Of a stretch of DNA of 64,000 nucleotides, positions 51,001 through 62,908 are shown in pieces. The notes below the pieces were generated by a model, which was not told the origin of the DNA, ran no database searches, and saw only the letters and a list, made by a program, of their open reading frames with translations. Origin of the DNA: Oopsacas minuta. Taxonomy: Eukaryota; Porifera; Hexactinellida; Lyssacinosida; Leucopsacidae. How positions within the stretch are numbered: the first letter of the stretch is position 1; each line of letters opens with the position of its first letter. The position numbers and the translations under genes are program-made. The stretch is taken from assembly GCA_024704765.1 (NCBI GenBank), contig JAKMXF010000233.1, positions 496,001 to 560,000 of the forward strand. The letters run 5' to 3'.

Positions 51001-54000
51001 CAGCCAGAATTTGGTGTGAAGGAAAAGTGAGTGCATTTTGTTAATTTTTGGAAGCTGTACGACTACTGTCCGCGGTGCCCTGAGAAATCTAATTGTCCAA
51101 TTAGTATGAAAATTGGTATATGGGTACATTTTTGGGCGTAGATATACATATAAAGTATATAATTCTTGTAATGTGAATATTTCACACCTTTTGGCCATGT
51201 TTCAAAATGATGCTAGAGATTTCTTTTAACGGTTACTCTGGGGTAATCGTGTATGTAGAATTCAATTCTGACATTTGCAAATATCAAACACGGATATTTA
51301 TCATGTATGATCACATTTTAGGTGTAATGTGGCATCCCTCCTTATGGTGTGTCTCATGAGTGAAATGGATTACGCAACACATATCCTAAAACAGCTGTTG
51401 AGTCAGCTGATTGACAAATCACTTGTCAAACAACACCCTAAACTACTTCTGAGACGAACAGACTCTGTGGGAGAGAAATTGTTGACAAACTGGCTAGCCA
51501 TCTGTTTGTACGGATATATCAGGGTATACTAATATATAAACATTGAATTTATGATTTAAGAGTGTTGTCACCCTCGGAAACGGTTAGAATTTATTTTGAC
51601 ATAGTTCCAATTTGAAAACAGCTGTGAATAGATGAATTTTGTTTGTTTGCATATTTCGTAATTATTCATAAATTTAATATTTTAACACCTCTTTGAGTGA
51701 TATCTGACCAATCAGATTCTTCGCTTATGGTCCAACAACATATTTTCACACCTTGTATTGTTAGGACCATGTTGGCACTCCATTGTACAGATTATCCCGG
51801 GCGCTAAAAATGCAGTTAGAGAAAGGACCAATTGACGTAGTAACCGGAGAAGCAAGGTATTCACTTAGCGAAGAGAAATTATTACGTCACGTTATACAAG
51901 AAGAAAACCTGAGCTGTTTCCTAGATACAGGAGATGGCAATGGAATGCCGATAACATTCCTTGATTGTGATTCCATTAGTCAAGCAAAAGAGAAGGCACT
52001 AGATGCAATGTATAAGGTATGTCTCTATTTATAGCTTGCAATTCTATTGGGTAATATAGTACGTAGATGCCGGTTATGAGCACCATCCTCTGGATACTGG
52101 TTCTCACATATTTCTGTATATTTATACCGGTTGTAAGTACATGTATTGCTCCTGTAATTTATGATTATTTTCTATAGGGAAGACCTGTAAGTGAAAGGCC
52201 ATCATTAGTTGAAGTAGAATTAGGTAAGACTCCATAGCGACACGCTACTTACATAGGAATGTTCGTTAAATATACATTAGGATTTTGACTTTTCCTATTT
52301 GACTATCCAAACCAACAACAGATCACTATTACGTGCATAGTGATATATATGACGCATAGGAATGCACTTAGTAATGTATTTACATAGGATTTGAATAAAA
52401 TAGCTTACTACTGTAATAGTATAGTTAATTACAGATTTCACACCTTGATATGTCAGCCACATATGCACTTTTGATTCTATAATTATTACGTAAATGCGTG
52501 TGATTAAGGCGGGATAATTGTCAAACTATAAATATACAGCAAAGATGTAAAAACTTCCAATTTGTAATTTTAGCCAAAACCATTGGTTTCAGCATACGCA
52601 TTCCTACGTAAATTCCCTAGCAACCATGTTATTGTCTTAAATTACAATAATAAGAGTTTCTAATAATTCAGCGTATAAAACTCTTACAGAGTATACTTCA
52701 GCAGTTTTAGATATATTGTCTTAAAAAGTTGCAAGTTGGAAAACTTTGCCCCAAGGGTGTGAGGTATCAATTCCCAGGTCTGAGGAGGATTGTATTAGGC
52801 ATCTGACCTTTGAACATGTCACAAACTGAATGGGAGTTCGTTGAAATGAGAAAGAATAAATAAATGGCCCATAGAAATCCAGTGAAGCCACTTGCAACAA
52901 CTTTACGACACATATTCACAGTATTTCAACTATAAAATTTTCCGAAAATTCGAGGCTACCACTAGTATATTCATGTTTTCCTGATGGTGTACACGGCTAA
53001 CTCCTGTTACATCTTAGCTCAAAGGACCGTGATAATTACTTAGATATGACTGATGGAATATTTGTTACTTTGACGGTTTGGGACCATATTTGTATAATAT
53101 CACTCTTTGACATAAGCGGGTATTTTGGAATACCCGTGTTAGATATAACGCGAATTGACTGTTTTATGAATTTATCCTTAGAATACACAAGGAACAAGTT
53201 CAGTGTATCACCTCAAAGACTCAGAGATATTGATGGTTGCAGTGAGAGTGAGAAAGGATGGACACGTATAAATACATTGAAACATTATAAGGTAACTTGA
53301 TCGGAAAATATCTGTAAATATTGCAAAAAAAGAATATTTTTATTTGTTTATTTTTAGATTGAAAGTGGCGCGTATTTTCAATTAAGAACTAGAACTGAAT
53401 CAACAAAATGTGAGTTTCATGATTGGTCAAATAAATATTATATTTCCACACCTTTTCATATTATTATAGGTGATTATGTTGGTACAATTATTTCAGCTTT
53501 TGACAAAAATAGAGAGAATAATGCTGACAACCATTTATGGCATTTGGTATGTTAATAAATACACCTGTATGATATATTAACAAATCATACAAGGAATATT
53601 TCGACTGACCTTTCAAATGTCTATTTTTAGAGCAAAACTGAGGATTCGGAATCTAATTCTTCAGCTAAGGATAAAATGGCATCAGAAGTGTATTTACACA
53701 GATTGCTGTATAGCAAGGTTTGTTGACACTATATCCAAAAATTCGTATTAACGAAGTTCCTATGTGTTATATTAGTTCTATTTTTAGAACGTGTTACAGA
53801 ACTTTGTCAACGATCTTTTCGAGATAATCCTTGATGTCAATAATGTCTCCAAAACTGAATATCCATTGGCTATTCGGTATTTCTTCCAGGTGTTAGAAGA
53901 TCAGGCGGGTAAACACGATATCACAGATTCAGATACAATTCAAACTTGGAAGAATAATAGCTTGGCATTGAGATTTTGGGTTAATTTAATTAAGAACCCT

Positions 54001-54082
54001 GAATTTATCTTCAATATTTATAAAACATCAACAATGGACTCTTGTTTGTTGGTTATTGCTCAGGTAGGTTTTAGACAACAAT

Positions 54083-54135
<53 letters not shown>

Positions 54136-55969
54136 ATAGATACACAAACAGACAAACTGACAGACAGACAGACAAATACACAAACATATTTACTGAACTT
54201 CTATGTAGACATTCATGGATAGTTTCTCAGTTACAAACACGAAACTCAATAAAGATTCTCCGACAAGCAAATTGTTATACGCTAAAGAAGTAAAAGTATA
54301 TAAACAGCTGGTTGCAAAGTAAGCAAACAATTTTGTCGTATTTTTATTATGTAACTAACAAGAGGTGTTGCTTATTGACGTTGTTGTCTAGTTATTATGA
54401 AGACGTTAAGAAACTACCAAGAGTGACGGAAGAAGAAATGACCAAAGAAATGAACTCTCTCTCAAGGGTATATACTTTAATTAACACGTCCAAATTAATT
54501 ACATGGCCATGTAGATAATTAGACGCTTTATTTATGACTAAAATATGACTTTTGACGGAAATGAGGATAGCAATTAATCATATGATTAACAAATTCAAAC
54601 TACAAATCAAATTTCCTGTTACTCACAACTTAAGTAATCTTTCTAGGAATATTTATAATTAAATATAGTTTTTTGAAAATGTATTTAGCGCCTAATTTTT
54701 CTACATCCCGCTTAGCTGAGCTTAGCTAAACAAACTTACGCGCCAATAATCAAATTCACGCGCCCTTATTGAATTAAGGAATCTATATTGACTTAACAAA
54801 TTTAATAATTTTCCAATTAGTATTATTTCATATTTATATTCTAGAGTTTATTGAAAGCAGATATGCTGGATACTGATGAAGCTTTATATCAGCTGTTTAG
54901 ATATGCAAACAAATACTCTACACAGGTAAACAATAACAAAATATATATGAATTGTGAAAATCCAGTTGATAAATTGTGAGAAAGTAGGAGGATTCGGGAG
55001 ATGGCCGCTCTCAATTGCTTTGTGTTATGTATAATACATAAAGTCAACTCCAGTTATATCTAACACGGATATATAGAAATACCCGCTTATACAGAAGAGT
55101 GAATTATGCAAATATGGTCACAAACCGTTAAAGTAACAAATATTCCATCGGTTATATCAAAGTAATTATCACAGCCCTTTCAGCTTCGATATGACAGGAG
55201 TTGACTTCACCATTTTTCAATGAATTAATTCGAGTATTGTCTACACAATAAGTGATAACAAGAATATATTGCCTAGCAAGAAATTGGAAATATGTAATAA
55301 ATATGATTACAGCTGTGTCTTCATCACGAAGCAGCGATTTTGAAACCGCTAATGACTTTCATAGGTAAATCGATGGATATGGATCATATTTGAATATTTA
55401 TTACATTTGGAATAGTTCCACTTAGCACATCATGCATCATATGTATCCACAAGAAATATTATTAATAAGGTGCATTTCTGATGGATAGTTCCATATGGAA
55501 CTAACTTACATACTAACGTATATAAATTCCTATGATTTTTACAATTGTAGAGATATTCATTTGCAAAAATATTTAACCCAAAATTTTTTTTCAATAATCT
55601 TATTTATACATTCACTAATTAGATTAATTCTATTTTTAGCTCAACGAAACACTAACTGAGAATGGCTACAATTCCCTGACTGCACATTTCACGGATATTT
55701 TGGATCAGCTAGACACAAATAACAATAACAACAGCAATAATCCGAGTCCTTATCTCCACAAGTCAGGGAGCTATTCAGGATATAATAGCAAGAGGGATAG
55801 TTTCCAGTTTGACAACACAAATAACAACAACGGGATCAGTCCATACCTGTACCCAAATAACAACAGGATCAGTCCATACCTGTACCCAAATAACAACAGG
55901 ATCAGTCCGTATTTAATACCAAACTACAAGACCCCATCTCCGCAATTAAAATTCCAATCTTCAGTTTAA
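39065..55969 (+). CDS. PLXN: Plexin (semaphorin receptor)
   Basis: Single-pass receptor with an intracellular Rap-GAP domain. 31 exons, all phases closing, 1866 residues: 39065-39254, 42515-42948, 43711-43855, 44064-44209, 44436-44615, 44703-44822, 44882-44982, 45043-45178, 45400-45656, 46361-46586, 47839-48019, 48264-48479, 48549-48669, 48730-48975, 49032-49211, 49267-49402, 49688-49918, 50055-50204, 50521-51026, 51322-51523, 51765-52016, 52178-52223, 53182-53291, 53358-53409, 53470-53546, 53631-53717, 53788-54063, 54209-54318, 54392-54467, 54845-54925, 55640-55969. Signal peptide, Sema domain (to about residue 405), three Cys-rich PSI modules ([20 protein letters not shown]; exon 10; exon 12), IPT repeats ([12 protein letters not shown]), and a membrane helix in exon 19. 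The GAP keeps both arginine sites ([17 protein letters not shown] and [15 protein letters not shown]). A tail with repeated ISPYL units follows the last GAP helix. Intron 1 is 3.3 kb. Confidence 0.94.
39255..42514 (+). other. Plexin intron 1
   Basis: Largest plexin intron (3.26 kb), between the signal-peptide exon and the main Sema exon. It is AT-rich, with GCCTAAA-type repeats at 41090-41230 and a repeat with an inverted-repeat look at about 42310-42475 that ends just before exon 2. No exon, RNA or nested gene could be supported. Confidence 0.5.
46587..47838 (+). other. Plexin intron 10
   Basis: A 1.25 kb intron containing a copy of the GCGGGACA-type repeat (46915-47045). A short internal inverted repeat near 47606-47655 has ACACATGGGTGT facing ACCCATGTGTACC. 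No coding content. Confidence 0.45.
49417..49522. mobile_element. Short inverted-repeat element (mariner-like MITE) in plexin intron 16
   Basis: About 105 bp with inverted ends ATACAGTTAAAGGACAAAA and TTTTGTCCTTTAACTATAT and a second inner pair (TGGTCGAATA and TGGTCGAATAG in direct order). The end sequence resembles mariner/Tigger-type termini. No coding content. Confidence 0.65.
50354..50506. mobile_element. MITE-like family 2 copy (plexin intron 18)
   Basis: Begins ACAGTCAACTC and ends GAGTTGATTGT, with internal CCGCTTATATAGAAGTGTCA and AAATATGGTCACAAACC. It stops just upstream of exon 19. Confidence 0.72.
52995..53161. mobile_element. MITE-like family 2 copy, reversed (plexin intron 22)
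   Basis: Reverse-orientation copy: GCTAACTCCTGTTACATCTT at one end and ATATAACGCGAATTGACTG at the other, ending 20 bases before plexin exon 23. Confidence 0.7.
54074..54136. repeat. (CAA)n microsatellite
   Basis: CAA triplet array of about 20 units in plexin intron 27, starting 11 bases after the exon 27 donor. Confidence 0.95.
55042..55206. mobile_element. MITE-like element, family 2 (plexin intron 30)
   Basis: A 165-bp element with inverted ends AGTCAACTCC and GGAGTTGACT and the internal words CAAATATGGTCACAAACC and GTAACAAATATTCCATCGG. Related copies: about 14265-14522, 16370-16583, 29218-29340, 50354-50506, 52995-53161 (reversed) and 58490-58595. Confidence 0.75.
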
Positions 55970-56756
55970 TTATAGAAAATATTTTTACATCACAAAGAGC
56001 AAACAACACTTTATGTTTTTGTCACCCTGCATGCAAAATAATTCTTTATACACATTAAACTCCCTTCAATTTGTTAATTATTTGTTAAATCTGTTAAATT
56101 ATTAATAAACAAATACAAATGGGACAACAAAACAATTGGAGTAGGGCAACGGTCCCCCCTTGGTGGTCCACAGACGACAGCAGGGAGTCAATAGGATCTC
56201 AAAATTTATATCACAATCTATTGGAGGGGGCACATAATGTGTTAAAATTGGTATAGGTGTCAACGAGGGTGAAAAGGGTTGGGAACCCCGGAGTAGGAGA
56301 ACAATGCAGTGGAGTCTCCCAAAACAGACACTCAAAAAGCAGACAACACCTTTACAACGGACAAGCTCGTGGAACGAAATAAGTTGATATTACATGTAAA
56401 TAATATATAAACAATCTCTGAGAAGCGACATCTAACCTACAAAGGACAAAATCTAATCCCCAACGTGTCCGTTATAGGGAGACTCCACCATGTATATGAA
56501 GTTGGCACATTCGCCAATTTTGAGTTCAATATCCAAGAAATTGCCTCGTTTTTGGTAAAAACAGAAACTAAAGTCTGCAAAAATTAATATAACTGTAAAA
56601 ACACAACATACGGGAGATCTATAATTAGTTCCATATGGAACTAATTAAATCTCTTAGACAAAGGACCAGTTATTTAGTCCTATATGATTGATATGCTGAT
56701 CAAACAAAATAAAAAGTATAAATAGCTCGAAGTAATTTAATAGTTAATCTTACTGA
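55970..56756. other. Intergenic region plexin / ANTH gene
   Basis: Plexin 3' flank with AATAAA at 56104-56109, then a copy of the GACGACAGCAGGG repeat (about 56145-56300) and an element with inverted ends (AGTGGAGTCTCCC at about 56309 and GGGAGACTCCACC at 56477-56489). A TATAAATA box lies 33 bases before the next start codon. Confidence 0.5.
56717..56724 (+). promoter_or_regulatory. Putative TATA box of the ANTH/CALM-like gene
   Basis: TATAAATA begins 40 bases before the ATG at 56757, which implies a very short 5' UTR. Position and sequence fit a core promoter; this is an inference. Confidence 0.45.
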
Positions 56757-58801
56757 ATGGCATTCAAATCTTTGAATTCAATATACGCAACAGTTGCAAA
56801 GGCAACCTCTAACGAACTGTCCTCTCCCAAACAAAAACACCTTGACACCTTATTGCAGCGGATTAACACGAAAGATGCCAACCTAGACGAAGTGTCTAAC
56901 CCCATTGTTGATAGACTGCATTCGACCAATTGGCAAGTTAGCTACAAATCTATTTTAACGCTCCATTATTTGATACAAAATGGAAATGAGAAGTTTCTAC
57001 AAAATATATGCGCAAAAAAACCTAATTTTTTGATATCTCAGCGTCATGCGTGGTCGGAACATAAGGCTATTCGTTTCCTACAGAGCCACAGTCATTATCT
57101 TGCCACTAAACTGAGTGTCTATAATAATGCAGGGTTTGATTATTGTCGAGTTAGACGTGGGCAAAATGGGTTTCTAAGAACGATAAACCAAAATCGAGTA
57201 TTCGAGCATTTGGCATATTTGAGGAAAATTGTCGAAGCGATTGTCCTATTTAACCCAACAGAGAATGATCTCCGAACTGCACTTGTATTAACATCATTTT
57301 CCAAAGTATTCAAAGACTTAACCGTCCTTGTTCAATTCTTAAATGAAGGCATGATCATCCTGATCGAAAGGTTTTTCGAACTCGATCTCGAAAAAGCACA
57401 AAAGGCATTCGATCTTTACAAATACTTTACATCCGTCTCAGGTATAATTAAAGGAATCTTCGCCGAGGCCCAAGAGGTTGGAATCGATCAATCAGACTAC
57501 AGTTCATACCCCACATACCGTAGAGACATGGTAGTAACTATGGAGACACATATAAAATCACTACAACCGCATATCCCCAGGAGTAGTTCAGCAAATCTTA
57601 ACGCATTACGCATACCAGGTTCTCCATCTAAATCTTTGTACAAACAAAGTTCACCAAACACCTATCGAAAACAACAATCGTTGCAAGTTCTGATCCAACG
57701 CAATTCGAGCCCAGATAGTGAAGAAAGTGACTCACCGCAGCCAAACAGGACAACCACGAAAAGTGTCAGCCATAGTAATTTATTTCCAGTCCAATTTGAT
57801 AGTAGTTATCCCGCGAAACAGTTCGAAACTAACGAATTTGAAATCGAGAATCACCAAGTGATAGCAAAGAGTAGCACGAGTAGTCCAAACTTTAATCACA
57901 AACTAAGTCGTAAACAAAAGTCATTTCCAGGTTTAATTGATAGTTCCAGTTTGCATCAAGATCTATTAGAACTACAAAGTTTCTATTCAGGCAGTATGGA
58001 ACCTACAAATAAGAACAATTCTAAGACGGATAATAATCCATTCGCAAAAGGTAAGTAAATATTAATTTCCTTAGCTAATAATTCGCCCGCCTAGAAATAT
58101 ATTTAGCTTGCCATCCCCGCCTAAACGACACATTTTATCACATGGAGATATTGAATTCACAGTTAAAATTAGGCCAATACATACAATAGAAAACTCTCAA
58201 ATCTGACTGGAGGACACATATTAATAATTACTCCACTTCACACATATGTATTGAATTCTTAATTGTATCAATTGGAACCTCAACAAAATTAGTTCCATAT
58301 GAATAGCAGCTGATTGAGGCTAATATGTAATTTATTCAAAATGTGTTGGCAACTTAGAAAGGCAATAATAACAAATACATGATTACTCGTCAGCAAGTGT
58401 GAAAATCCATTTCCGGAATTCCTAACCTAGGCATCAAGGGGTGGCAAAATATCAAAGCCTATTTTACTCAGATATTTCTCAATTTATTCAACTCTCGTTA
58501 TGCCGAAGTGTGATATTGTACAAATATGGTCCCAAACCTTCAAAGTAACTTATATTTCATAGATTATATCAAAGGAACTATCACGGTCCCTTCAGCTTCC
58601 CTAAAGAGGTCCAACTCTAACAATATTTGTATTAATATAGGTTATGCGAATAGTGCCAACTCACTACCCACAGAATTCAGTTTTACTCGTAAGAAGTCCG
58701 CACCAGTAACCGGAGGCAATCCATTCATAGATTTAGTACCACAGAAAAGGGAAAAGAAAACCACCTGTACGACAACCAATCCATTTTCAGCTATGGCCTG
58801 A
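56757..58801 (+). CDS. PICALM: AP180/CALM-type clathrin assembly protein (ANTH domain)
   Basis: Clathrin adaptor that binds PI(4,5)P2 at the plasma membrane. Two exons, 56757-58050 and 58641-58801, give 484 residues, joined in phase 1 at an AAG/GTAAGT donor. The ANTH domain fills residues 1 to about 275. The lipid-binding motif K-x9-K-x-K-H is at residues 15-28 (KATSNELSSPKQKH). TLHYLIQNGNEKFLQ, VKRG-like VRRGQNGFLRT and AEQVGID-like AQEVGIDQSD match the family. The Ser/Thr/Gln-rich tail has a DLL motif (HQDLLELQ) and three NPF motifs (NPFAKG, NPFIDL, NPFSAMA at the end), which bind EH-domain proteins. It is shorter than vertebrate CALM (about 650). It could equally be called the ortholog of both AP180 and CALM, since that split is vertebrate-specific. 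Confidence 0.92.
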
Positions 58802-59342
58802 GAGGAAAATAGGCTTAAAGTATTGTCATTTATGTTATCGTTTTGCAGAATTTCTTGTTTACTAATTTACTATTATTTACAATAAAATTATTCCAAAGAA
58901 GTTACATGTAACTAAACCTATTAAAATTGGTAATTGTTTACAAAATGTGTTCCAATTATATAAGAAATGCTGTATAATGCAAACATGATGGAATGGGGGC
59001 GCCAGCTGGCTAGGATATTTCATCACACTATGTATTCTCTTTACTTTGGGGATAGGTTAATACGTGACAGTTGGGATAGGTCACCCTGGACCAATTTCGT
59101 AGGGGGAAGCATTTTCGTCAAAACAGTACCTTGGTATAATCTAAGCATCAGTACGAGTTGACCCTGGTACAAATTGGTATCTAACACATGTAGGTGTATG
59201 TGCGATATCGGATACGAGCAGACTGGCAATCTGGATGCTATCTCTAGGAATAAAATTACATCGTTACATTCCATAGAGTAGGTATATAGCAACCATGGTA
59301 TTTAATAATAGAGCCTTAATTAATTAATTCTTAAATTACAAA
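58802..59342. other. Intergenic region ANTH gene / receptor B
   Basis: AATAAA at 58881-58886 likely ends the ANTH-gene transcript. The rest is AT-rich, with a fragment of a GGGGGAAGCATTTTCG-type repeat near 59100. No gene is seen. Confidence 0.45.
58881..58886 (+). terminator. Polyadenylation signal of the ANTH/CALM-like gene
   Basis: AATAAA 79 bases after the stop codon on the coding strand. Confidence 0.55.
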
Positions 59343-62300
59343 ATGAATTTTTCTTTGATATTCCTATTGCTAACGACAATCCTAAGTGTTACTAATGGAC
59401 AGAAGCATACGATAAACTTCGCATTTTTTTATCCTTTCAATTCGAATGCAATTGCACACCCAGAGCCATACAATATAACCGACATTATCCAATATGGAAT
59501 ACAGAAATTCAATGAAACATCACTTGGAGAAAAATACGTGTTAGAAATGAGCAATTTTAATTCGAATTGTAATCCGAGAGATTCGAATAGAGCTTATATT
59601 GAGATGATAGAAGATGAGAAATTCTATCCATTTATTATTGGTGAGTTCTTTTGTATATTTTAAGCGAAAAATGTTGTTTGTTTGTTTGTGATTTTTTAAA
59701 TACAGCAGACTCTGATTAATAGAGCCTTAATATGAGTTACAGTGACTTATGTTCGCTTTATCAGGTGTGATAGCAATTGAATAAACATTGTAGGGAACTG
59801 ATTCTGTGTCAATATTAACCGTGTTCTTATTAACGGCCCTTCCACTAGGTCCAGGCTGTTCTATCGCATCTGAACCAGTAGCACTTGACATAACTTCAAC
59901 AAATATTATCGCTATCTCTTACTATTCAGCCTCACCACAGTTTGCAAATGACACTCTATTCCCGAATTTTTTTCGTTTATACCCAAGTGAACAAACTATA
60001 TTAACTGGAAGAGTTAATTTCATCCTCAATCAAGGATGGAAAAGGGTAGCGATTATTATTCAGAGTGTCGCGGTATTCACCTCTGCGATCCGCGGACTAC
60101 AAGCCGAATTAATTCAATATAATATTGAATATGATTTATTCCTCATTTTCGACGATGAAGGTATTCAGGAAGCCATTAGTGACGTGTTAAATGAGAAATA
60201 CAACATACTGATAGGGCTGTTCTATCCAGACTTTTCTGTTTCAGTTTTGTGTAATTTCTATAAACAACCAAAAATAGCGAAGCACAATATGTCTGGTTAA
60301 TGGAGGGATGGTGAGTTAACAATCAAACAACAAACAAACAAACAAGCAAAAATAGTCTGTGCCGACAGCATGGTAGTATTAATCTGAGGCATTAAAATGT
60401 TATCTTTAATCCCAATACACATAGTGCCTTCAATTAATAGTGCCACACTTTAAACAAATTTTATTAGTAGACTAAGCTGTCGGCACAGATTGAAATTTTA
60501 CAAACAAACAATCAAACAAACAAACTAACACCTTTTAGGGCTCCATCGGACTTTTGGACAAAAGTGGAGAAAACAAGTTGTAAAGCAGAAAATATTCGAG
60601 ATTTATTAGACTACGCGATTTTCTTTGACTCCGATTTTGCAACAAACAACAAAACGGAACCAACAGTCCTTGGTCCAAGTTATATAGAATATGAAAAAGC
60701 CTTCAATTTAACGATAATTATTGACAATCTGATATTTGACACCTTTTCAACGATGGTGGCAGCTATTGAAATGTATGATGAAATGTATAGTGGCACATGT
60801 GGGATGAATTCAACATGCTTGGAGGATTTTAATTACAATCAAAGAATTATTTCGCAGAGGTTAAGATCGATACTTTATGCATTAGATGTACAAGGTAAGT
60901 TTGCCAGGTGTTAGTCATGGTGTTAATGGGTCACTGGATGGGTCATGGATTGGACCGTGAACCATGGAGCATGACTTGGTGTTTAATTTTACTGTTCTTG
61001 ATAAATAATATATTTCTAGGGACCACAGGTCGGATAAATTTCACACGTACAGGAGATCGCCAAGGTGGCATCATCTTGGAACAGTCATTCAATGGGGTGA
61101 GGTATAGAGTTGGTAACAGTTCTGGGTACACAAATGAGATATTTGTAGACAATGTCACTTGGCCCGGGGGTGTGACACCAGCTGATGGGTCTACTGTGAG
61201 GTTTAGTTACATAACTTTAGCTCAATTTATCGTGTTTACCTGTTTTGCTGTTATTGGTATTGTTTCCTCTATTGTGTATATTGTTATTATGCTTATAAAG
61301 TGGAAGCATGGAGCTATCAGTTCTAACACTCCTTTATTGACGCTAACTACACTCATTGGTGAGTTGTGTTGTTTGTTTATTCGTTTGTTTAGTTAACAAG
61401 AGGAACATCGTATAGTGTACCCAATTATGAAATAAATTTATATATTTTCACGCCAATATTTTAGGTTCCATATTACTTTATTCTGGGACTATTCTCCTAC
61501 AAGTTCCAAATCTTGAAAACTATCTAATAAAAGAGTCAATTGGATCAACTATTACATGTAATATCATTAATTGGGTACTAACACTTGGTTTCTCAGTTAC
61601 CTATTACCCCTTGTTCCTCAAAATGTTGTACGCGTTTTATATCAAAGAATACAAACTGAAGAATGTGGGACGAAGGAAGAAGAAGTTCCAATTGGAGGAG
61701 TGGCACTTGTTAATTATTTTAGGAATATTTCTTGCTTTTGATGTGCTTTATCTATTGTTGTGGTCTGCTATCCCACAGATACGATTTGGGTAAGTCACAA
61801 TCTGTGCCGATAGCATAGTATATCAATTGAATTTATTCAAAGTAGCACTAATGATTGGAGGCATTATAATGAATTACATCTATCACAATTCACTTAGTGC
61901 CTCCAATTAATAGCCATTTTGAAAAATGAAGTCTTATATGTGTGACCGTCCAAATTGAGTATCCGCCAAATACTCAGTTTGGCGGATACTCAGTTTGGAC
62001 GGTCACACACACATACACAGTGGAACCTCTTTAAGACTAATTTCCTTGATAAAGAGATTTGACCATCCGTTGGTGTTACACTGTATTCATTTGTAGTCTA
62101 ACTAATGATCAGCTCAGCACGATAGTTCAGGGTCTACCAGTACTGGTAATAGAGTATAATTGTGGTGTAACAGATGAAGTAAGTGAGCGTGTTGTTATAG
62201 CACTACTGATTACGTCAAAAGTTGTCATTCTTGTGGTTGCTATGGTGATAGCGTTTGATACAAGATCTCTGAAGTTTAGGAAACACAGGGAAAATGTTTG

Positions 62301-62908
62301 GGTTGGCATTTCTATCTATACTGTAGCTATTCTGGGTATTGTTGGTATTATTTGTTACCAATTCATACTTAGACAGGTTTGTATGTTTGTTTGTTGTAAA
62401 TATATAGTTACATACAAGTATTTCCACAAGTAATGCATTCAAATTTTTTACGTTAACTTTCAAAATTTGAATGCAAAATCAAAAATTACAATCTGTGCCG
62501 ACAGCTTAGTATTTAATCACTATTAATTGGAGGCACTAAAATATTTCATGTTTATTTTAGGCTGATTTGAGATTCGGATTGGTGGTTTTGTGTATGATAA
62601 TTGCAGTTGCGTCAGCAACAAACATAATTTTCATACCAATCCTATTTCTACTGATCCAGGACCGTGAGGGGAAGGGAGAATACGGGGTCCAACTGCTGAC
62701 CAAATCGAAACTAGAAGACGGTGATTTTGTTAGCCAATACAAGAACAGAATTGCGATTCTTGAAGGGGAAAACAGGAAATTGAGCGTTTCAATGCAGGAG
62801 GAATTTGCAGAATTAAAAAGACTTACATCGCACTCCCAACTACTGCCGACTGATGAAGAACCCATGAGTGTAATTAAGAACATCCATAAAAGTGTAAGTG
62901 TTCTATAG
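59343..62908 (+). CDS. GABA-B-like class C G-protein-coupled receptor B (apparent one-base frameshift)
   Basis: Seven exons: 59343-59640, 59849-60310, 60539-60894, 61020-61358, 61465-61789, 62097-62376, 62561-62908; about 802 residues if one base is supplied. Signal peptide at residues 1-19, then the flytrap domain (KHTINFAFFYPFNSN; GPGCSIASEPVALD; GRVNFILNQGWKRVA), seven membrane helices starting at LAQFIVFTCFAVIGIVSSIV, and a coiled-coil tail (YKNRIAILEGENRKLS). Exons 3, 4 and 6 have exactly the lengths of the matching exons in receptor A (356, 339, 280 nt). In exon 2 the frame runs into a stop after a five-A run (60270-60274). One more A would give KNSEAQYVWLMEGW, and the donor phase would then match receptor A. 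So this is either a sequence error or a recent loss of function. No cysteine-rich domain is present. Confidence 0.86.
60353..60497. mobile_element. MITE-like family 3 copy (receptor B intron 2)
   Basis: Inverted ends GTCTGTGCCGACAGCATGG and AAGCTGTCGGCACAGATTG around a core with CAATTAATAGTGCCACA. Confidence 0.75.
61940..62008. repeat. Near-perfect hairpin in receptor B intron
   Basis: Two 28-base arms (61940-61967 and 61981-62008) are inverted copies with one mismatch, around a 13-base loop. The arms begin GTGTGACCGTCCAAA and end TTTGGACGGTCACAC. Transcripts would fold into a strong stem. Confidence 0.85.
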
